Shown here piece by piece: positions 62,404 through 64,000 of a DNA stretch of 64,000 nucleotides. How positions within the stretch are numbered: position 1 is the first letter of the stretch; each line of letters starts with the position of its first letter. A program made the position numbers and the translations under genes. Under the pieces are notes generated by a model. It was given only the letters and a program-made list of their open reading frames with translations, was not told the DNA's origin and searched no databases. Source of the stretch: Saccharicrinis aurantiacus (lineage in GTDB: Bacteria; Bacteroidota; Bacteroidia; Bacteroidales; Marinilabiliaceae); contig NZ_LYBV02000027.1 in NCBI RefSeq assembly GCF_001660705.2, positions 186,001 through 250,000 of the forward strand, written 5' to 3'.

Positions 62404-63003
62404 ATGGCACAAAACAACAGAGGTCAAATAAAATTAGCGAAGTCAAAAGGTAAAATGACTAAGCAAATGCAAGCAGAGTTTAACGCAAAAAGAGTTCGTT
62501 TCATGGATTCTGATGTAAACCATATTGCAGAAATTTCAAAAGCAGGTGGTACTTATGACTTGTTAGAAACAATCAATGATAAAGTAGTTGGTATTTCTGA
62601 CTTCCATAGTAACAAGCTTGAAGCAGGGGTTAATGTAGCTGTAGAGCGAATTAAATTAGGATATGGTAAAGCTGCAACAGCAGGTAACCCTGAAGTTAAG
62701 GATATTTCTTTCTCTTCATTAGCAAGTGCGTTCCCTGATGTATTAAAACGTGCAAAACTTATCCTTAAACAAGATAACAAAACCTTGTTAAGACTTCCAG
62801 TTGAAGCCTTTACTCATGGTGCTGCATCAACTAAAACTCAAGGTGAGGAAGATGCAAAAGAATTAGGTGTTATGCCAGTATTGATTGAGCAAAAACCAAT
62901 TGAAATCCAATTGGAGTTTGGTTCAGGAACAGCCATGGAGAAAGGTGATGACGACCACTATTTACAAGTGCGTTTCTTAGGAACTGAAACTGCGGCCAAG
63001 TAG
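62404..63003 (+). CDS. Candidate coat protein
   Basis: 199 residues from the ATG at 62404; an extension to 62365 would run through the hairpin. It is soluble, alpha/beta, with a basic N-terminus (NNRGQIKLAKSKGKMTKQMQ) typical of nucleic-acid-contacting capsid arms. A mixed core (LETINDKVVGISDFHSNKLE, FPDVLKRAKLILKQDNKTLL) follows. A hairpin precedes it and another follows, as is common around highly expressed capsid genes. I cannot confirm a capsid fold from sequence alone; structure prediction would decide. Confidence 0.4.
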   Translation: MAQNNRGQIKLAKSKGKMTKQMQAEFNAKRVRFMDSDVNHIAEISKAGGTYDLLETINDKVVGISDFHSNKLEAGVNVAVERIKLGYGKAATAGNPEVKDISFSSLASAFPDVLKRAKLILKQDNKTLLRLPVEAFTHGAASTKTQGEEDAKELGVMPVLIEQKPIEIQLEFGSGTAMEKGDDDHYLQVRFLGTETAAK

Positions 63004-63042
63004 TCTTTTCCATATATCAAGTTTATTAATTAAGTAAGAAAA

Positions 63043-63069
63043 GGTGGTGCAATAGTCACCACCTTTTTT
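63043..63069 (+). terminator. Hairpin with T tract after the coat candidate
   Basis: GGTGGTG-CAATAGT-CACCACC followed by seven T. Likely partial termination inside the structural operon. Confidence 0.65.
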
Positions 63070-63090
63070 TATTTCAAAACAGCATTAAAA

Positions 63091-63477
63091 ATGGAGAAAA
63101 AAGAATATTTCATCCAGTCGGAAACCATTTCATATAATTCAGGAAAAACAGCAGGTACAGTGTTTAAAGAGATAATCTTAAATTCTTCTTACGACCGCTG
63201 TATTGGTATTGCCGTTCTTGAATCGAAAGATGGAGGTATTCCTGCTTATCGAATTGGCTTAGATGACAAGGATAAGCAATACATTTCAGTGGTACATAAA
63301 GATATGTTACTCTCTGATAAAACAGCAGGTATGAGCATTAAACAACGCTTTTTACCGCAGAATATCAAAGCCGCAGGTCATAGAGTTAAAGTGGCTACGG
63401 CTATCCCTGTAAACTTAGTAGACGACTTAGAATACGACTTCGTATTTCTATTGGAGCGTGAACCACAAAAACAGTAA
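63091..63477 (+). CDS. Phage structural protein candidate
   Basis: 128 residues, beta-rich (FIQSETISYNSGKTAGTVFK, CIGIAVLESKDGG, KVATAIPVNLVDD, YDFVFLLEREPQ). No recognised family. Small beta-proteins encoded after the coat candidate in tailless phages are often minor capsid, vertex or spike proteins. That role is inferred only from position. Confidence 0.4.
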   Translation: MEKKEYFIQSETISYNSGKTAGTVFKEIILNSSYDRCIGIAVLESKDGGIPAYRIGLDDKDKQYISVVHKDMLLSDKTAGMSIKQRFLPQNIKAAGHRVKVATAIPVNLVDDLEYDFVFLLEREPQKQ

Positions 63478-63483
63478 TAGACT

Positions 63484-63771
63484 ATGAATCTTTTGAAGAT
63501 GCAAATAGTGGTGGACACCATCACTGAAACAAACGAAACATTTGATTTAGGACTTTGTGTTGGTTTTACCGTGATTAATAAAGGTCAAACTGATTGTTCG
63601 CTACATTATCAAGGTGGCCCTGCTCTTTTAGTTGTAGAAAAAGGTACAGCGCGTGAGTTCGCAGGTTTTAGTGGTTATACATACACTGGAACAATGCAAT
63701 TAAAGTTCAAGGGTGGTTCAGCAGGCGATGTAGAAGTTATCAAAAGTTTAGCATCAACCGAAGAATCATAG
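63484..63771 (+). CDS. Small beta-rich phage protein
   Basis: 95 residues (MNLLKMQIVVDTITETNETF, CVGFTVINKGQTDCSLHYQG, EFAGFSGYTYTGTMQLKFKG). It looks like a single beta-sandwich. It starts six bases after the previous stop and ends one base before the next gene. Function unknown; a structural role is plausible. Confidence 0.4.
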   Translation: MNLLKMQIVVDTITETNETFDLGLCVGFTVINKGQTDCSLHYQGGPALLVVEKGTAREFAGFSGYTYTGTMQLKFKGGSAGDVEVIKSLASTEES

Positions 63772-63772
63772 T

Positions 63773-64000
63773 ATGACAATAGGCAGAGTAGTACAGGCCA
63801 ATTCAGGAACCATGGCCAAAGAACCGACCCAAGTATTTGTTTCGAATGGTACAAAAAAGTACCCCTTTGGCCACCCTGAATACTTTAGTAGCCTACAGCC
63901 TAGTGGCATGTTGTTACTGGACTTATTGAATAACGAATACATTGAATTTAGGGTAGATATCGATAGCGACTGTTCAGTTACCTTGTTCCAGGCAATGAAT
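63773..64000 (+). CDS. Phage protein, runs past the window edge
   Basis: Frame starting one base after the previous stop and still open at 64000 (76 codons visible). It begins MTIGRVVQANSGTMAKEPTQ and contains FVSNGTKKYPFGHPEYFSS and VDIDSDCSVTLFQ. Beta-rich in appearance. Not recognised; the C-terminal part is outside the window. Confidence 0.4.
   Translation, partial: MTIGRVVQANSGTMAKEPTQVFVSNGTKKYPFGHPEYFSSLQPSGMLLLDLLNNEYIEFRVDIDSDCSVTLFQAMN

Overview
This window is chromosomal DNA of a marine, alga-degrading member of the Bacteroidota. The evidence is: promoters with the Bacteroidota -7 element TAnnTTTG, Por-type (type IX secretion) C-terminal sorting domains, SusC-style N-terminal domains, many SPII lipoproteins, and agar/porphyran-type glycoside hydrolases (GH16, GH86, GH2). 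An order such as Marinilabiliales would fit, but that is only a guess.

Layout. 1-8.5 kb: end of recN, the sulfate-activation pair cysD-cysN, rubrerythrin, a von Willebrand protein divergent from an ECF sigma / anti-sigma-like pair, and two small unknown genes. 8.5-16.1 kb: a repeat-rich gap, then a compact agar/porphyran locus (GH16, GH86, GH2) with a divergent membrane-anchored winged-helix regulator. 16.1-28 kb: a GNAT enzyme, a 1303-residue type IX-secreted Asp-box protein, housekeeping genes (radical SAM protein, bestrophin-like channel, RluA-type pseudouridine synthase, panB), a chemotaxis-receptor relic, and a lipoprotein GH16 enzyme with two tandem Ig-like domains. 28.4-39.6 kb: two paralogous AraC-type regulators, outer-membrane proteins and two secreted bile-salt-hydrolase-like Ntn amidases. 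The promoters carry direct repeats spaced exactly 21 bp, which look like the cognate AraC operators. 40-43 kb: secreted proteins of unknown function and short tandem or dispersed repeats. 43.1-51.1 kb: one 2408-residue, fully reducing type I polyketide synthase (KS-AT-DH-ER-KR-ACP-TE) followed by its phosphopantetheinyl transferase.

52-64 kb (continuing past the window): a broken tyrosine integrase fused to an AraC remnant, then what looks like a small prophage. It has a repressor, an early operon with a replication-initiator-like protein, a second HTH gene facing the other way, and a structural operon. The structural operon encodes a membrane-anchored LEA-like protein, a transglutaminase-fold cysteine hydrolase fused to a basic region, a polycationic protein, a membrane protein with an acidic tail, and coat-protein candidates. 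No terminase, portal or tail gene is visible. I infer a tailless, possibly membrane-containing phage.

Two signals in the phage stand out. Three consecutive structural proteins carry adenovirus-protease-like [M/I/L]xGxG motifs beside the candidate protease. Boxes AACTGnnnnn, phased at exactly 10 bp, lie upstream of both phage operons. These are the best candidates for an undescribed system.
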